The translations under genes were made by a program, and so were the position numbers. A stretch of DNA of 64,000 nt from Maricaulis sp039978735 (GTDB lineage: Bacteria > Pseudomonadota > Alphaproteobacteria > Caulobacterales > Maricaulaceae): NCBI RefSeq assembly GCF_039978735.1, contig NZ_JBDWAS010000014.1, positions 124,001 to 188,000 on the forward strand. The letters run 5' to 3'. The notes under the pieces were generated by a model. It was given only the letters and a program-made list of their open reading frames with translations. It had not been told where the DNA came from and did not search any database. Within the stretch, counting starts at the first letter, position 1. Every line of letters begins with the position of its first letter. Shown one piece after another: positions 22,103 through 30,488 of the stretch.

Positions 22103-23698
22103 ATGTCTGCTTCGATCACGCTTTCCAGTCTTTCCCTCGCCACGCCTGATGCCCGTCCGCTCGTCGCGGACCTGACGCTCGCCTTCGGGGCGGAACGCAC
22201 CGGCCTTGTCGGCCGCAATGGCTGCGGGAAGTCGACCCTTCTTCATGTTATCTCCGGTGCGCTTGCACCTGCGGCCGGCGAGGTCTCCGTCACGGGGAAG
22301 ATCGCCCTGATGGAACAGCATGCCTGCGCCGGTGCTGCCACCATTGCCGAAGCGCTGGGGGTGGAGGAGGCGCGGGCCTGCCTGGCGCGCATTCTCGATG
22401 GCACGGCCAGCGAGGCCGATCTCGATCAAGCCGACTGGACGCTGGAAAGCCGTGTCGAGGCCGTGCTGGTGCAGGTGGGCCTGCCAGCCTGGCCGCTCGA
22501 CCGTCCGGCTGCGGCCGCCAGCGGTGGCCAGAGAACGCGTCTTGCAATCGCGCGCATGCTGCTGGCCGAACCGGATATCCTGTTGCTCGACGAGCCGACA
22601 AATAATCTGGATGCCGACGGCCGGGCCGCGATCCTGTCTCTCATCGAGAGCTGGCCCGGCGGCATCATTGTCGCCAGCCATGACCGCGACCTGCTGGAGC
22701 GTATGGACCGGATCGTCGAACTGACCCCCGTGGGGGCGACGGTTGTTGGCGGGGGCTGGACCGCGTTTGCGGAGGCCCGTGCGGCGCGGCTCGCCCGCGT
22801 CGAGGCGGAGGCCGAACGGGCCGCGGCCGGTGTCCGTCAGGCCCGCGCCGCGGCACGCCAGCGATCCGAGCGCAAGGCGCGCTCGGACCGGGCCGGGCGG
22901 CAGGAACGGGCCGCCGGCAGCCAGCCCAAAATCCTCCTGGATGCGCGGAAGAACCGCGCCGAGGGCAGTGACAGCCGGGTGGCCCGCATGTCGGCGCGGC
23001 AGCTGGAAACAGCCGGGGCCGAATACGATGCTGCGCGCGAGAAGGTCGAGATCGTCACGCCGCTCAGTATCGATCTTCCCGCCAGCGGTCTGGCCACCGG
23101 CCAGTCGGTGCTGAGTGTCCAGGACCTTGTCTTCTCGCGCGACGGTCAGCGGATTGTCGGTCCGCTCTCGTTTGAGGTTACGGGGCCTGAACGGATCGCG
23201 CTTGCCGGTCCCAACGGGTCGGGAAAGAGCACGGTCTTCGATCTCGTGACCGGGCGGCTGCAGCCGGACAGCGGGACTGTTTCGGGCCGTCATGAGCGCT
23301 TCGCGCTGCTCGATCAGGCGGTGAGCTTTCTGGAGCCTGACTTGTCGGTTGCCGCCAATGCCCGCCGGCTCAATCCGCAGCTTTCTGAGAACACGGTGCG
23401 CTCAGCGCTCGCGCGTTATGCCTTCCGGGCAGAAGCCGCTGAGAAGCCCGTTTCCGTCCTGTCCGGCGGCGAGCGGATGCGGGCCGGACTGGCCTGTCTT
23501 GCCTGCGCGGCGGAGGCTCCGCAATTGCTGATCCTCGACGAGCCCACCAATCATATCGACCTGGAAGCGGTGGAACTCTTGGAACAGGCCCTCGCGGGTT
23601 ATGACGGCGCCATCCTGGTTGCCAGCCATGATGCACGCTTTCTCGACGCAATCGGTGTCACCCGCACGATCACGCTGGAAGCGCCCGGCACCGTGTGA
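22103..23698 (+). CDS. ABC-F family ATPase
   Basis: 531 residues from the ATG at 22103. Two ABC ATPase domains and no membrane segments: domain 1 has GRNGCGKST, SGGQRTRLAIARM and LLLDEPTNNLD; domain 2 has GPNGSGKST, LSGGERMRAGLACL and LILDEPTNHIDL. The linker (about 225-330) is rich in Arg, Ala and Glu, as expected of the P-site tRNA interaction motif. ABC-F proteins act on ribosomes, as translation factors or antibiotic-protection proteins. Subfamily cannot be fixed by eye (the short first domain resembles the YheS/Uup side). Monocistronic. Confidence 0.93.
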   Translation: MSASITLSSLSLATPDARPLVADLTLAFGAERTGLVGRNGCGKSTLLHVISGALAPAAGEVSVTGKIALMEQHACAGAATIAEALGVEEARACLARILDGTASEADLDQADWTLESRVEAVLVQVGLPAWPLDRPAAAASGGQRTRLAIARMLLAEPDILLLDEPTNNLDADGRAAILSLIESWPGGIIVASHDRDLLERMDRIVELTPVGATVVGGGWTAFAEARAARLARVEAEAERAAAGVRQARAAARQRSERKARSDRAGRQERAAGSQPKILLDARKNRAEGSDSRVARMSARQLETAGAEYDAAREKVEIVTPLSIDLPASGLATGQSVLSVQDLVFSRDGQRIVGPLSFEVTGPERIALAGPNGSGKSTVFDLVTGRLQPDSGTVSGRHERFALLDQAVSFLEPDLSVAANARRLNPQLSENTVRSALARYAFRAEAAEKPVSVLSGGERMRAGLACLACAAEAPQLLILDEPTNHIDLEAVELLEQALAGYDGAILVASHDARFLDAIGVTRTITLEAPGTV

Positions 23699-23776
23699 CC
23701 GGGGCAAATGAGCAAGAACAGGCACGCTGTCCCTGCCGGTCCGGGTGAGTATCATTGCCGCCCGGACAGAGGAGAC

Positions 23777-24640
23777 ATGGGGATGAGAGCGGATAATCGT
23801 GCAGGCTATGCCGACCGGATCGATCGTGTCGTGGCGCATATCGAGGCGGCCGACGAGGACGCCATGCTGGACCTGGATACCCTGGCGGGCGTGGCGGCGC
23901 TGTCGCCGTTTCACTTCCACCGCATCTACCGGATCATGACGGGGGAGACCCCGGCGGAAACCGTGCGCCGCATCCGTCTGGTGCGTACCGCGCCGGCCCT
24001 GCAGGATGACAGCCTGACCGTGACCCAGGCGGCCGCGGCTTCGGGGTATTCGTCCAGCCAGTCCTTCGCGCGGGCCATCAAGGCCGCGACCGGTGCAACG
24101 GCAAGCGAAATCCGGGCGGGAGGCGGCAGCCTGTTCGAGCGTCTGCTGCAGCCGCAGAACATGGATGCCGCGACCCCCATGCCGGTCGAGATCGTCTCGA
24201 CCGATCCGCTGCGCCTCATCGCAATCCGCAATATCGGCGCCTATGCCGAGCTGAACCGGACCTATGAGCGCCTGTTCGCCACCGTCTTCTCGCAGCTTCC
24301 GATGGAAAGCCTGCGCGGCATCTGGGGTGTCTGGCACGAGGATCCGCGTTTCTGCGATCCCGCCGAGCTGCATTTCGACTGCGCCATCGAGATTGGCGAG
24401 GACTTTCTGGCGCAGGGTGAGGTCGAGCTGCTCGATATCGCCGGTGGCCGGCATGCCCGCCTGCGCCATGTCGGCAGCTATACGACGCTGCACGACACAA
24501 TCGACAGGCTCTATGCCCGCATCATGGCGGACGACACGCATCTGATCGCCGACCGGCCCCTGATCGTGAACTATGTCGACGACCCGGAAAGCCGACCTGA
24601 AGCGGAATGGCGGTCGGATATCTATCTGCCGCTCGCCTGA
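23777..24640 (+). CDS. AraC-family regulator with GyrI-like effector domain
   Basis: 287 residues from the ATG at 23777, preceded by GAGGAG; an ATG at 23708 lacks a ribosome site. Two HTH motifs of the AraC type lie at about 10-105 (LDTLAGVAALSPFHFHRIYRIMTGETP and TQAAAASGYSSSQSFARAIKAATG). The C-terminal GyrI/SOUL-like domain (about 135-287: VEIVSTDPLRLIAIRNIGAYAEL ... IYLPLA) binds drugs or other small ligands in relatives such as Rob, BmrR and SbmC. Targets unknown; the gene stands alone after the ABC-F gene. Confidence 0.93.
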   Translation: MGMRADNRAGYADRIDRVVAHIEAADEDAMLDLDTLAGVAALSPFHFHRIYRIMTGETPAETVRRIRLVRTAPALQDDSLTVTQAAAASGYSSSQSFARAIKAATGATASEIRAGGGSLFERLLQPQNMDAATPMPVEIVSTDPLRLIAIRNIGAYAELNRTYERLFATVFSQLPMESLRGIWGVWHEDPRFCDPAELHFDCAIEIGEDFLAQGEVELLDIAGGRHARLRHVGSYTTLHDTIDRLYARIMADDTHLIADRPLIVNYVDDPESRPEAEWRSDIYLPLA

Positions 24641-24723
24641 TTTTGGTCCCGGTTTGCTGACATCCGGTTTGAGGTCGGACCTGTGGTCCGGATAGTCTGG
24701 TATCGGCCGGTAGGAGACAGAGC

Positions 24724-25350
24724 ATGCGTGCATTTCTGGCAGGAGCGGTGACGGGGCTCGCCATGTTGATGGCCGCCGGGACGGCACAGGCCCAGCCCGC
24801 GGTCTATCGCGTGGTCAATGTCGACAGTCATGACGTACTCAATGTGCGCAGCACGCCCAGTCCGACGAGTGCACTTGTCGGCTCTCTGCCGCCCGGAGCA
24901 AGCCGGGTCGAGATTCTGGAGACGCGGCACGGCTGGGGCCGGGTTCTGCTTCGAGGCGCTGAGGGCTGGGTCAGTCTCGCCTATCTGGCGGAAGACGCGC
25001 GGCCGGACATTCCCGGACAGTCAGCGCCGGGCGGCTTTACCTGTGCCGGCACCGAGCCCTTCTGGGGGATCGAGATCGATCCGGACGGCCAGGGGCGTTT
25101 CAATGACGCGATGTCGCTGGGTGAGGAACGTGATTTCGAGGTGCGCGATGCGCGCACGGCGCGAGGCCGCATGCATCCCTTCGTCTACCGGTTCGAGGGG
25201 GAGGTGACCGGATTTGCGCTTGTATCGCCGCAGGCCTGTTCTGACGGCATGAGCGATCTCGGCTATGGCTGGCATGTCAGCGCGGATATCGAAGACGGTG
25301 ACGGACGCCGGCTGCTGGACGGGTGCTGCCGGACACCGGTTGCAGAATAA
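24724..25350 (+). CDS. Secreted SH3-like / COG3650-type protein
   Basis: 208 residues. Signal peptide 1-23 (ending AQA). An SH3b-type domain follows (VLNVRSTPSPTSALVGSLPPGA ... GWVSLAYL), then a domain with CAGTEPFWGIEI, the GTEPFW signature of COG3650 (MliC/META-like) proteins, with paired Cys at the end (DGCCRTP). SH3b domains bind cell-wall peptides; the second domain is of unknown function. Periplasmic wall sensing or lysozyme-inhibitor-like action is a guess. It precedes the first sigma-factor module by 87 nt. Confidence 0.85.
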   Translation: MRAFLAGAVTGLAMLMAAGTAQAQPAVYRVVNVDSHDVLNVRSTPSPTSALVGSLPPGASRVEILETRHGWGRVLLRGAEGWVSLAYLAEDARPDIPGQSAPGGFTCAGTEPFWGIEIDPDGQGRFNDAMSLGEERDFEVRDARTARGRMHPFVYRFEGEVTGFALVSPQACSDGMSDLGYGWHVSADIEDGDGRRLLDGCCRTPVAE

Positions 25351-25437
25351 TTTCCGGGTGCTGCATCCGGACGGGTTCCCGGCGGCAACCTGGTATCGAA
25401 AGGCACCGCGGGGTGCCGCCGGAAAGGGACAAATGCG

Positions 25438-25857
25438 ATGGTCGAGATCTTTGAAAGCTATTGGTGGCTGCTGTTTCCGCTGGGCTTTTTTATCGCCGCA
25501 GGCTGGGGCAGTTTCATGCGCTACAAGCGCACCCAGGCCAAGATCGATCTGATCAAGAGCTACACCGCGGCTGGCAAGGAACCGCCGGCCGAACTGCTGG
25601 CCTCGCTCGACAGCGACAATACGCACCGCCACGAGTATCACACGTCTGGCGATGAGAGCGGTGGAAGCCCCGGGGGCGGTCACGTCTTCCTGGTCGTGCT
25701 TTTCACCGGTCTGGCCGGGGTCTTTGCCTATACCGGCTATGCCGGTCTGCTGGGCGGCGCCACCCGTGAAATGTACTTCATTTCCATGGTCCTGGGCGTT
25801 CTGGCGGTGGCATTCCTTTTCAGCGGCCTGTTTTCGCGCCGCCGCAGGAATGACTGA
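25438..25857 (+). CDS. Small membrane protein, first gene of ECF sigma module 1
   Basis: 139 residues: one membrane segment at about 8-26, a cytosolic stretch with a helix (KIDLIKSYTAAGKEPPAELLASL), a His-rich loop (THRHEYH) and two C-terminal segments (about 82-104 and 112-132) ending in RRRR. The helix matches in place and style the segment VVEEAIRNGQTMTPETIRAL of the protein at 27446, so the two are probably distant paralogues of the DUF6249 kind. The sigma-factor gene starts 2 nt after its stop. A role in controlling that sigma factor is inferred from the repeated gene order. Confidence 0.8.
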   Translation: MVEIFESYWWLLFPLGFFIAAGWGSFMRYKRTQAKIDLIKSYTAAGKEPPAELLASLDSDNTHRHEYHTSGDESGGSPGGGHVFLVVLFTGLAGVFAYTGYAGLLGGATREMYFISMVLGVLAVAFLFSGLFSRRRRND

Positions 25858-25859
25858 TC

Positions 25860-26390
25860 ATGCAGACCCCCGACGACGCTGCGCTGGTCGCGGCGGCGCG
25901 GTCGGGATCGGATCAGGCCTTTGCCCGCATCGTGGACCGGTATCAGTCGCCGGTCCGCGGCTTCCTGCGGCGGGTGAGCGGCAATGATGCCGATGCCGAC
26001 GAGATCGCCCAGGATGCCTTCGTCGACGCCTGGACGCATCTGCGCAGCCTGCGCAACGGGGCCAAGCTGAAATCCTGGCTGTTCGCGATTGCCTGGCGCA
26101 AGGCCAAGGCGCGGGCCCGCTCAATGGCCCGCACGCGCACCCGCGAGACGGCCTGGCAGGCCGTGCAACCGGCCAGTGACGAGCCGCAGCACGAGATGGC
26201 ACTGGCGATGCAGCAGGCGCTGGTGCAATTGCCGGCTGAACAGCGCGCCGCGGTTGCGCTGTGCCTGGCCGGCGGCTGGTCGCACAGCGAGGCGGCAAAT
26301 GTCTTGGACTTGCCGCTGGGTACGGTAAAATCCCATGTCAGCCGGGGCCGCACCCGTCTGATGGCCATTCTGGGAGTGGATGATGCGTGA
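25860..26390 (+). CDS. ECF-type RNA polymerase sigma factor (module 1)
   Basis: 176 residues, with sigma region 2 at about 18-80 (FARIVDRYQSPVRGFLRRV, DADEIAQDAFVDAWTHL) and region 4 at about 118-172 (LPAEQRAAVALCLAGGWSHSEAANVLDLPLGTVKSHVSRGRTRL); regions 1.1 and 3 are absent. It would direct polymerase to a small stress regulon. It sits between the membrane protein at 25438 (2-nt gap) and a small membrane protein that overlaps its end, which is a likely anti-sigma factor. The region 4 core is nearly the same as that of the sigma factor at 27841. Confidence 0.95.
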   Translation: MQTPDDAALVAAARSGSDQAFARIVDRYQSPVRGFLRRVSGNDADADEIAQDAFVDAWTHLRSLRNGAKLKSWLFAIAWRKAKARARSMARTRTRETAWQAVQPASDEPQHEMALAMQQALVQLPAEQRAAVALCLAGGWSHSEAANVLDLPLGTVKSHVSRGRTRLMAILGVDDA

Positions 26391-26706
26391 ACACGATCCG
26401 CTGCAGGATTTCTTCCGCGCTGGCGATGTGCCGGCGCGCGATCCCGGTTTCCGGCTTGCCGTGATGGCCGATATCGCCCGCCGCCGCTTCCGGCGGGAAC
26501 TGGCCGAACGGCTGGGGCAGGGGCTGGTGGTGTGCCTGCTCGTGCTGATCATGGCCCCCATTGCCGGAGACGTTCTGGAAACCCTGTTCCGGGGCGGGGA
26601 GGCCCGTTTCGCCCTTGTGACGCTGCCTCTGGCTCTGGGCGCGGCCCTGATCGGCCATTTCTGGCTGAACGGCCGGCTGCATGTGCGCCTGCCGAATTTG
26701 CTCTAG
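26380..26706 (+). CDS. Putative membrane anti-sigma factor (module 1)
   Basis: 108 residues; ATG at 26380 (or 26383) overlaps the sigma-factor end by 11 nt. The N-terminal half is cytosolic and helical (DPGFRLAVMADIARRRFRRELAERLG), followed by two membrane segments (about 47-68 and 78-97). There is no zinc anti-sigma motif (HxxxCxxC). The position behind the sigma gene and the topology shared with 28380 suggest an anti-sigma role; this is inference. Confidence 0.75.
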   Translation: MMREHDPLQDFFRAGDVPARDPGFRLAVMADIARRRFRRELAERLGQGLVVCLLVLIMAPIAGDVLETLFRGGEARFALVTLPLALGAALIGHFWLNGRLHVRLPNLL

Positions 26707-26795
26707 CCTGGACCCGGATTCCGGCGTCAGCCATTTGCCCCCGCGACGCGGGCGTGAATCGCCTATACTCGCGCCCGGACAGCGGGGAGGTGCGC

Positions 26796-27356
26796 ATGCT
26801 GGTCCTGATTACCGGTCTGGTTCTGTTTCTGGGCGTTCATTCGCTGCGCGTGGTGCCGGGCGCGCGGCCGGCCCTGCAGTCGGCGCTGGGGGAAACACCC
26901 TACAAGCTGGCCTATACCGCGATCTCGCTCGTGGGTTTCGGCCTCATCATCTACGGCATGATGCTCGCCCAGCCTGTCGCCGGAACCGTCTGGGCACCGC
27001 CGGTCTGGACGCGTCATCTGGCCTTCACCCTGGTGCCGCTGGGGCTGATCCTGATCGTTTCCGCCTATGCGCCGGGACATATCCGCCATTGGGTACGCCA
27101 TCCCATGCTGGCCGGGGTCATGCTGTGGGCAGGCGCGCATTTTCTTGCCAATGGGGAGCGCGCCGCGCTGGTCCTGTTCGGCAGTTTCTTCGTCTGGTCG
27201 CTGGTGACCTTCGTGTCGTCCTGGCTGCGCGAGACCCCGCCGCCGGTGGTGAAGGGCTGGGGCGGTGATCTGACGGCGATCGTCCTGGGCGCTCTTGCAG
27301 CCCTTATCATCATGAATCTTCACATGTATCTGTTCGGCGTGGCCATCATCGGATAG
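26796..27356 (+). CDS. NnrU-family membrane protein
   Basis: 186 residues from the ATG at 26796, with GGGGAGG upstream. Five to six membrane segments; the NnrU signature is seen in VLFLGVHSLRVV, the conserved RHPMLAGVMLWAGAHFLANGE block and FVWSLVTFVSSWL. The family is linked to nitrite/nitric oxide reduction in denitrifiers and to haem or carotenoid chemistry (NnrU/MAPEG-like isomerase Z-ISO), but no such genes are nearby. It lies between the two sigma modules. Confidence 0.92.
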   Translation: MLVLITGLVLFLGVHSLRVVPGARPALQSALGETPYKLAYTAISLVGFGLIIYGMMLAQPVAGTVWAPPVWTRHLAFTLVPLGLILIVSAYAPGHIRHWVRHPMLAGVMLWAGAHFLANGERAALVLFGSFFVWSLVTFVSSWLRETPPPVVKGWGGDLTAIVLGALAALIIMNLHMYLFGVAIIG

Positions 27357-27372
27357 TCCGCCTGCATCCAAT

Positions 27373-27419
27373 TCCGCACAATGGTGCATCAAGGTGTCAA
27401 ACGGGCAGCATTGTGCGGA
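27373..27419. repeat. 11-bp inverted repeat before module 2
   Basis: TCCGCACAATG (27373-27383) and CATTGTGCGGA (27409-27419) are perfect complements with a 25-nt spacer, between the NnrU gene and the second module. It may be an operator, or a hairpin ending the upstream transcript; no T-run follows. Confidence 0.5.
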
Positions 27420-27445
27420 CCCGCCCAGATACGGGAGTTACGAAA

Positions 27446-27826
27446 ATGGACCTGACAGTCATGCTGGTGTCGATGTCGCCCTTCATCATGGTGGTGGCTA
27501 TCGTCTGGATCGCAATGAGCGCGGTATCGCGCAATCGCCGGGCGACGCTGCGCGTCGTCGAGGAGGCGATCCGCAACGGGCAGACCATGACGCCGGAGAC
27601 GATCCGCGCGCTGGGTATGCCGCGCAAGGATTCCAACGGCGATCTGAAGAGCGGTTCGATCCTGGTGGCCATCGCGCTGGCCCTGATCGTCCTGGGCTTT
27701 GCCATCTTCGGTGTCGAGGGTGACGAGGAAGCCATGTACATCATGCCGGCCGTCGCAGCCTTCCCGGGCCTGATCGGGCTGGTGCTGATCGGCTTTGGCC
27801 TGTTCGGCAAAAAAGACCAGGCCTGA
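27446..27826 (+). CDS. DUF6249-like membrane protein, first gene of ECF sigma module 2
   Basis: 126 residues from the ATG at 27446, with CGGGAG upstream. Membrane segments at about 8-27, 68-88 and 96-118; the cytosolic loop carries RRATLRVVEEAIRNGQTMTPETIRALGM, typical of DUF6249-type proteins found beside ECF sigma genes. It matches the layout of the protein at 25438. The sigma gene follows by 14 nt. It may act as sensor or co-regulator of that sigma factor. Confidence 0.8.
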   Translation: MDLTVMLVSMSPFIMVVAIVWIAMSAVSRNRRATLRVVEEAIRNGQTMTPETIRALGMPRKDSNGDLKSGSILVAIALALIVLGFAIFGVEGDEEAMYIMPAVAAFPGLIGLVLIGFGLFGKKDQA

Positions 27827-27840
27827 GGAGGACGCCGCCG

Positions 27841-28383
27841 ATGAAGGCGCCGGACGAAGAACTTGTCGCCCTCGTTGTCGCCACCAAGAATGCGGCGGCT
27901 TTCGGGGAGCTGGTCCGGCGCCACCAGGGGCTGGTCAGGGCGATGCTGCAGCGCATGTGCCGCAATCATGCCCTGGCCGACGATCTCGCGCAGGACGCCT
28001 TCATCCGCGCCTACGAGAAGATCGGCACCTTCACCGGCAAGGGCGCATTCAAATCCTGGCTCTGCTCGATCGCCTACACCGAATTCCTGATGGCCGCACG
28101 CAAGCGGCGCTCCACGGAGCGGGCGATGGAGAAGTTCAAGACGGGGCTGGATGACAGCGAAGCGCCACGGGACATGGGCAATGTGGTTGATCTCGACCGG
28201 GCGCTTGCCACATTGAAGGAGGAGGAACGCATCGCGGTCGTGATGTGCTACTCCTGCGGACTGTCGCATTCCGAAGCCGCCGAGGCGACCGGGATGCCGC
28301 TGGGGACGGTGAAATCGCATGTGAACCGGGGGCGGGCCAAACTGCAGGCCTACTTCCAGGAAGCTGAGGAAATGGCGTCATGA
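27841..28383 (+). CDS. ECF-type RNA polymerase sigma factor (module 2)
   Basis: 180 residues. Region 2 at about 20-85 (FGELVRRHQGLVRAMLQRM, ALADDLAQDAFIRAYEKI, GAFKSWLCSIAYTEFL) and region 4 at about 120-172 (LKEEERIAVVMCYSCGLSHSEAAEATGMPLGTVKSHVNRGRAKL). It overlaps the next gene by 4 nt (ATGA). The LSHSEAA...PLGTVKSHVxRGR segment is shared with the module 1 sigma factor, so the two are probably paralogues with overlapping or split promoters. Confidence 0.95.
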   Translation: MKAPDEELVALVVATKNAAAFGELVRRHQGLVRAMLQRMCRNHALADDLAQDAFIRAYEKIGTFTGKGAFKSWLCSIAYTEFLMAARKRRSTERAMEKFKTGLDDSEAPRDMGNVVDLDRALATLKEEERIAVVMCYSCGLSHSEAAEATGMPLGTVKSHVNRGRAKLQAYFQEAEEMAS

Positions 28384-28724
28384 CGATGGATGATGCATTC
28401 GATGCAAGGCTGAAGGCGGCCTTCGCCGACGCCGCAGCCCCGCTGGAGCGCGAGAGCGAGAGCGAAGCCTTCTCCAGATCGGTGGTGGAACGCCTTTCGC
28501 GTCCGGACCGCAAGCGGGTCCTGATCCTCGGCGGTGCCGGGTCCACGGGGTCTGCCATTGCCGGGACCCAGCTTGAGAGCGTGCTCGGCAACATGCATGT
28601 GCCTACTGAAGGCCTGTTGGCCAATGCCGGCTTCCTGATGTCGCCGGAAGTGCTTGCGGCCGCCGCCATGGCTGTGGCCGTCGGTCTTGTGGCTGTGGTT
28701 CTGCCGCGCCGGATTGCCGGCTGA
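28380..28724 (+). CDS. Putative membrane anti-sigma factor (module 2)
   Basis: 114 residues. The cytosolic N-terminus has an acidic helix and FSRSVVERLSRPDRKRVLIL, comparable to the FRLAVMADIARRRFRR block of the module 1 protein. A weak hydrophobic stretch (about 48-66) and a clear one (about 90-108) follow. It overlaps the sigma gene by 4 nt. Anti-sigma function is inferred from position and topology; it lacks a zinc motif. Confidence 0.75.
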   Translation: MTMDDAFDARLKAAFADAAAPLERESESEAFSRSVVERLSRPDRKRVLILGGAGSTGSAIAGTQLESVLGNMHVPTEGLLANAGFLMSPEVLAAAAMAVAVGLVAVVLPRRIAG

Positions 28725-28801
28725 TACCGCACCGGCGAGCGCGGGCTTTTGCACCGCAACATTGTGAGCTAGTCTCTCCGGCCAACCCCGGAGAGACAGC
28801 C

Positions 28802-29629
28802 ATGTCCGCCCAGACCCAGACCCGCCGCATCACAGCTCCTGAAATCCGGGCCCGCAAGGGTGGTGAGCCGATTGTCTGCCTGACGGCCTATGACGCGCCG
28901 ATGGCGCGGCTGCTGGACCCGCACTGCGACCTCCTGCTGGTCGGTGACAGCGTCGGCATGGTGGTGCACGGGCTTGATTCGACCATCGGCGTTACCCTCG
29001 ACATGATGATCCTGCACGGCCAGGCCGTGATGCGCGGCGCCAAGCGCGCGCTGGTCACCGTCGACATGCCGTTCGGCAGCTACGAGAAATCGCCGCAGCA
29101 GGCGTTCGAGAATGCGGCCCGCATCCTGTCCGAGACCGGCTGCCAGGCGATCAAGATCGAGAGCGGCACCTATGCCGCCGAGACGATCGATTTCATGGCC
29201 CAGCGCTCGATCCCGGTGATGGGCCATATCGGGCTGAGGCCCCAGGCGGCGCTGGCCGATGGCGGTTTCAAGGCCAAGGGGCGTACCCGTGCGGAACGTC
29301 AGAAAGTGATCGACGAAGCCATGGCGACCGCGGACGCAGGCGCCTTTGCCATCGTTGTGGAAGGCGTGGCCGAGGATCTGGCGCTCGAGATCACCCAGAA
29401 AGTGCCGGTTCCCACGATCGGCATCGGTGCTTCGGCAGCCTGTGACGGCCAGGTTCTGGTCACACAGGACATGCTGGGCGTGTTCGAATGGACGCCGAAA
29501 TTCGTCAAGCGCTATGACAACCAGGCCGAACGCACCACCGCTGCGGTGCAGCGTTATGCCGAGGAGGTGCGCGATCGCAGCTTCCCGGCAACGGCACAGG
29601 TCTACACCATGACGCGTCAGGACGGTTGA
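28802..29629 (+). CDS. panB: 3-methyl-2-oxobutanoate hydroxymethyltransferase
   Basis: 275 residues, complete. First step of pantothenate (coenzyme A) synthesis: adds a hydroxymethyl group from methylene-tetrahydrofolate to alpha-ketoisovalerate. Magnesium ligands are Asp49 (VGDSVGM) and Asp88 (VDMPFGSY); substrate residues are Lys118/Glu120 (IKIESG) and His142 (GHIGLRPQ); the catalytic base is Glu187 (VVEGVAED). GGAGAG lies about 8 nt upstream of the start. No other pan gene is in the window. Confidence 0.97.
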   Translation: MSAQTQTRRITAPEIRARKGGEPIVCLTAYDAPMARLLDPHCDLLLVGDSVGMVVHGLDSTIGVTLDMMILHGQAVMRGAKRALVTVDMPFGSYEKSPQQAFENAARILSETGCQAIKIESGTYAAETIDFMAQRSIPVMGHIGLRPQAALADGGFKAKGRTRAERQKVIDEAMATADAGAFAIVVEGVAEDLALEITQKVPVPTIGIGASAACDGQVLVTQDMLGVFEWTPKFVKRYDNQAERTTAAVQRYAEEVRDRSFPATAQVYTMTRQDG

Positions 29630-29714
29630 GCTCTGTTGCCGCCCGGCGCGGGTAAGGCTAGGGTCCCGCGCAAACCTTTGGGTATGGGCACAAGAACGAC
29701 GGAGCCACATCGAC

Positions 29715-30488
29715 GTGGTCGATATTTTCGAAGAAGTCGACGAAGAACTTCGCCGCGACAAGTATCAGGATTTATTGCGCAAGTACGGCCCCTGGGTGCT
29801 GGGCGGCGCGCTGGCGATCATCGCCGGTGCGGCCGGTTACCAGGGCTGGAACGCCTGGCGTACGGCGCAGCATGAGGCGTCGTCCGATGCCTATGTGTCT
29901 GCGCTGCGTGCGGCCGAGGCGGGCAATTACTCTCTGGCATCGACCGGATTCGAGACGCTCGCCGAGGACGGCGTCGGCGGCTATCCGGAACTGGCGCTGT
30001 TGCAGCGCGGTTCGGTGGCGCTGGAAGAGGGCGATCGCGAAGCGGCTGCCGGTTTCTTCGACCGGGCGGCCCGCCAGGCGTCCGATCCTGTCATTCGCGA
30101 TCTGGCCACGCTGAAATCGGTCTGGGCCCGGTGGGAAGCGCTCAGCTTCAACGATATCGAGATCCGCCTGACGCCACTGACCGGCGACACCTCGCCCTAC
30201 CGCTTCCTGGCGCGTGAGGCGATCGCTGCGGCTGCGCTGCGCGATGGCAATCTCGAACGCGCCCGCGAAACCTACCAGCTGATCAGCTTCGGCTTCGACG
30301 CCCCGCAGGGCGTGCGGCAACGCGCCCAGGAAGCCCTGGCCGTGATCGCGAGCCGGTCGGCGACGCAGGCACCGGCCGAAGCCGCAGGCGGCGAAGCTGA
30401 AGCCGATATGCCGGCAGGCGACGTGACGGAAGACCCGTCACCGGCCGGCGATGATGAAAATGACGCCGGGGAGCCAGGCGATGAATAG
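29715..30488 (+). CDS. YfgM-like membrane-anchored TPR protein
   Basis: 257 residues, GTG start at 29715. A short cytosolic start (DIFEEVDEELRRDKYQDLLRKYG) precedes one membrane segment (about 27-45) and a periplasmic region with TPR-like helices (YVSALRAAEAGNYSLAS, ALEEGDREAAAGFFDRAA). The last 40 residues are an acidic low-complexity tail. YfgM works beside BamB and SecYEG/PpiD in periplasmic chaperoning, and its gene precedes bamB and der in many proteobacteria, as here (8-nt overlap with bamB). Confidence 0.88.
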   Translation: MVDIFEEVDEELRRDKYQDLLRKYGPWVLGGALAIIAGAAGYQGWNAWRTAQHEASSDAYVSALRAAEAGNYSLASTGFETLAEDGVGGYPELALLQRGSVALEEGDREAAAGFFDRAARQASDPVIRDLATLKSVWARWEALSFNDIEIRLTPLTGDTSPYRFLAREAIAAAALRDGNLERARETYQLISFGFDAPQGVRQRAQEALAVIASRSATQAPAEAAGGEAEADMPAGDVTEDPSPAGDDENDAGEPGDE

